NCBI GenBank assembly: GCA_016938155.1
Contig: JAFGVF010000155.1
Location: forward strand, 1 to 7,807
Direction of reading: 5' to 3'
Length of the DNA stretch: 7,807 nucleotides
From: Candidatus Cloacimonadota bacterium
Lineage (GTDB): Bacteria > Cloacimonadota > Cloacimonadia > Cloacimonadales > JAFGVF01
Program-made: the position numbers and the translations under genes
The notes under the pieces: generated by a model
Database searches by the model: none
Seen by the model: only the letters and a program-made list of their open reading frames with translations
What the model was told of the DNA's origin: nothing
Shown here: positions 6,168-7,807 of the stretch, piece after piece
Position numbering within the stretch: position 1 is the stretch's first letter
Layout: each line of letters starts with the position of its first letter

Positions 6168-7807
6168 ATGAAAAAGATTCTGATACCTGTGATATTATTT
6201 ATTTTTACAATATCACTTTTCGCTCAATTAGAGGAATATGTTCCTGACCGCCAGATGTCTGGACAAGGGAAGCCATTATGGAAACCCTCACACCCTGTGT
6301 CCAGGACACAAACTTTCGAATGGGAATTTGGATTCCCCCCCGTTATAGCTAATAACGCAAGTTATTACGATTACATGATTGGTACTTATAACAGCACACC
6401 TTTCCACCATCAGCCAACTGAAATTGGAAACGGCTTTTACTATTCATATATGGGAAGAGCAAGTGCCACAACTCAACCTCGAGCTTACTACGGTTATATG
6501 GATGGAAACAATACCGTTGTCGAAGATCGAACATTTTCATCAATCAACCGTCTGGAATGGTTTCCTGACAGTGTAGTGGACAAAAACGGGAAAATGCTCA
6601 TCAGTTATCATTCGGATTCTGATGGAGATGGACATTATGAACAGCATTACGGGAACGACCCATATTTTTCCGGGATACCGGGTATCCCTTCAAATGAACG
6701 AGATGTGATGGACAACCCCATTACATTTAACGGATTTGACAATAATGTATTTACATGGGCTCAGATTCGAGTCGGGGATTCCCCTCTCGGCGATCCCTAC
6801 CAAAGGGTTTATATACTTGCCAGAAATAGAAATTCACACTCAGTTGTAAACCCGGATACGGGATCACCATATCCTTGCGAGAATCCTTATATTGCCTTTG
6901 CTGATTATACTCCCGATGACATTGATTTCGATCTAGTGCTCAATTGGACTTACACTTCCATTCCAGAACTGGATGCCTGGAATGCCGATACAAACGAGTG
7001 GAGAAGACCTTACTACAGCTTTCTTGTCGGATCAGGTGATTTAGCCGGTAAGCTTTTCTATATGGGCTATCACCTCGGTGATTTAGCAGAAGATGAACCC
7101 GATTTTGATGTGTTTATTCATGATGATTACGGTAATACGGATACGGCTTGGAGAAGAGTGTCTTTCGATGCAACATTCCCTTTGGTGAATCCCGTAAATG
7201 CTAATGGAGATTATTACTTTGTAGATACCGACAATGGGAACGCTCCCTATGATTTATATTGGGGAATCGTTAATACGGGACATTTCAATATCTCTGTTGA
7301 TAGTGAAAACAGACTGCATATGCCGGCTACATATTGCATTAATAATACCGAAGATTCATACTTTTATTACTTCCATAATGTTAAAGACATGATTTTTGAT
7401 CCTGTTACCGAGACTTTGGATATCGTGGATGTTTTCCCTCGCAGTACAACCCCGGGAGCTCTATTCAATCCCTGGGACCTAAATGGAGACGGTGCAGTCG
7501 ATGAATACTGGGATGATGGTACTTATGACGGTATTGATGACGGCGTTACTTCCGACCAGGAAGGTTATGGAAATATCAAAACCAACACGATTTGGCCCTT
7601 CATGCATTGGGATAAGGATAGTCACGAAACTTCCATGTTCTTCCAACTGAATCTGCTTAAAATTACTAACGCAAATGAAGATGGAATCATGGCGTTGATG
7701 TGGCATGATGCCACTGCCGCAGTTGATTTCAATGTCAGCAGTCTTACCTATTGGCAGCCTTATGCCGAACAGAGTGAATTGTATATCGCCATCAGTGGTG
7801 ATAACGG
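6168..7807 (+). CDS. exported protein of unknown family, Asp/Asn/Tyr-rich; C-terminus cut by window edge
   Basis: The frame is open from ATG 6168 to the right edge (546 complete codons). GGAGG (6158-6162) lies 5 bases before the ATG. Residues 1-19 form a clear signal peptide (MKKILIPVILFIFTISLFA, likely cut before Q20). The mature part is rich in Asp, Asn, Tyr and Trp with few cysteines (PYPCENP, TYCINN), as in secreted beta-rich proteins. Two calcium-loop-like motifs are visible: DSDGDG at 150-155 and DLNGDGAVDE at 437-446, the latter resembling a dockerin/EF-hand loop and sitting in an Asp-rich stretch. I recognise no catalytic motif or named family. Proteins of this style often end in a sorting or Ig-like domain, which would lie beyond the window. 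A run of seven C (6335-6341) occurs near the 5' end, in frame here. It probably has its own promoter, because a terminator lies in the preceding gap. Confidence 0.88.
   Translation, partial: MKKILIPVILFIFTISLFAQLEEYVPDRQMSGQGKPLWKPSHPVSRTQTFEWEFGFPPVIANNASYYDYMIGTYNSTPFHHQPTEIGNGFYYSYMGRASATTQPRAYYGYMDGNNTVVEDRTFSSINRLEWFPDSVVDKNGKMLISYHSDSDGDGHYEQHYGNDPYFSGIPGIPSNERDVMDNPITFNGFDNNVFTWAQIRVGDSPLGDPYQRVYILARNRNSHSVVNPDTGSPYPCENPYIAFADYTPDDIDFDLVLNWTYTSIPELDAWNADTNEWRRPYYSFLVGSGDLAGKLFYMGYHLGDLAEDEPDFDVFIHDDYGNTDTAWRRVSFDATFPLVNPVNANGDYYFVDTDNGNAPYDLYWGIVNTGHFNISVDSENRLHMPATYCINNTEDSYFYYFHNVKDMIFDPVTETLDIVDVFPRSTTPGALFNPWDLNGDGAVDEYWDDGTYDGIDDGVTSDQEGYGNIKTNTIWPFMHWDKDSHETSMFFQLNLLKITNANEDGIMALMWHDATAAVDFNVSSLTYWQPYAEQSELYIAISGDN

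Overview
The window looks like chromosomal DNA from a moderately AT-rich bacterium with a Gram-negative-type secretome. Two translation-related loci lie on the minus strand and two secreted-protein genes on the plus strand. The long secreted proteins with FG-GAP/ASPIC-UnbV and Asp/Asn/Tyr-rich sequence, the signal peptides ending in LFA, and the strong GGAGG-type ribosome binding sites would fit a member of the FCB group; Candidatus Cloacimonadota is my best guess. This placement is an inference from style, not from a marker gene.

Layout. Positions 1-1364 (minus) hold the N-terminal three quarters of mnmG, the FAD-dependent tRNA wobble-uridine modification enzyme; its C-terminus lies beyond the left edge. 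A strong hairpin terminator at 1462-1488 separates it from an upstream minus-strand operon, efp (2298-1738) followed 19 bases later by a 68-residue basic cysteine protein (1718-1512). A gene-free divergent region of about 1 kb (2299-3348) follows. It holds a composite 11-bp repeat array with inverted and direct halves (2722-2821), a perfect 13-bp tandem duplication (2855-2880) and a second, related 11-bp array (3149-3181).

On the plus strand, 3349-5658 encodes a complete exported protein of 769 residues. It has a TPR-like helical region, seven calcium-loop FG-GAP/VCBS repeats and a C-terminal ASPIC/UnbV domain (CRTAC1-like). A 509-bp gap follows with a sigma-54-like -24/-12 motif, a hairpin/T-tract terminator and a perfect 7-3-7 palindrome. 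The window ends inside a second exported protein gene (6168 to the right edge) of unknown family.

How the genes relate. EF-P (relief of ribosome stalling at polyproline) and MnmG (wobble-base modification) both support translation, but the terminator suggests separate transcripts. The two plus-strand genes are probably independent surface or periplasmic proteins. No complete novel multi-gene system is visible. The least explained material is the repeat-bearing divergent region and the possible small transcript between the two secreted-protein genes.
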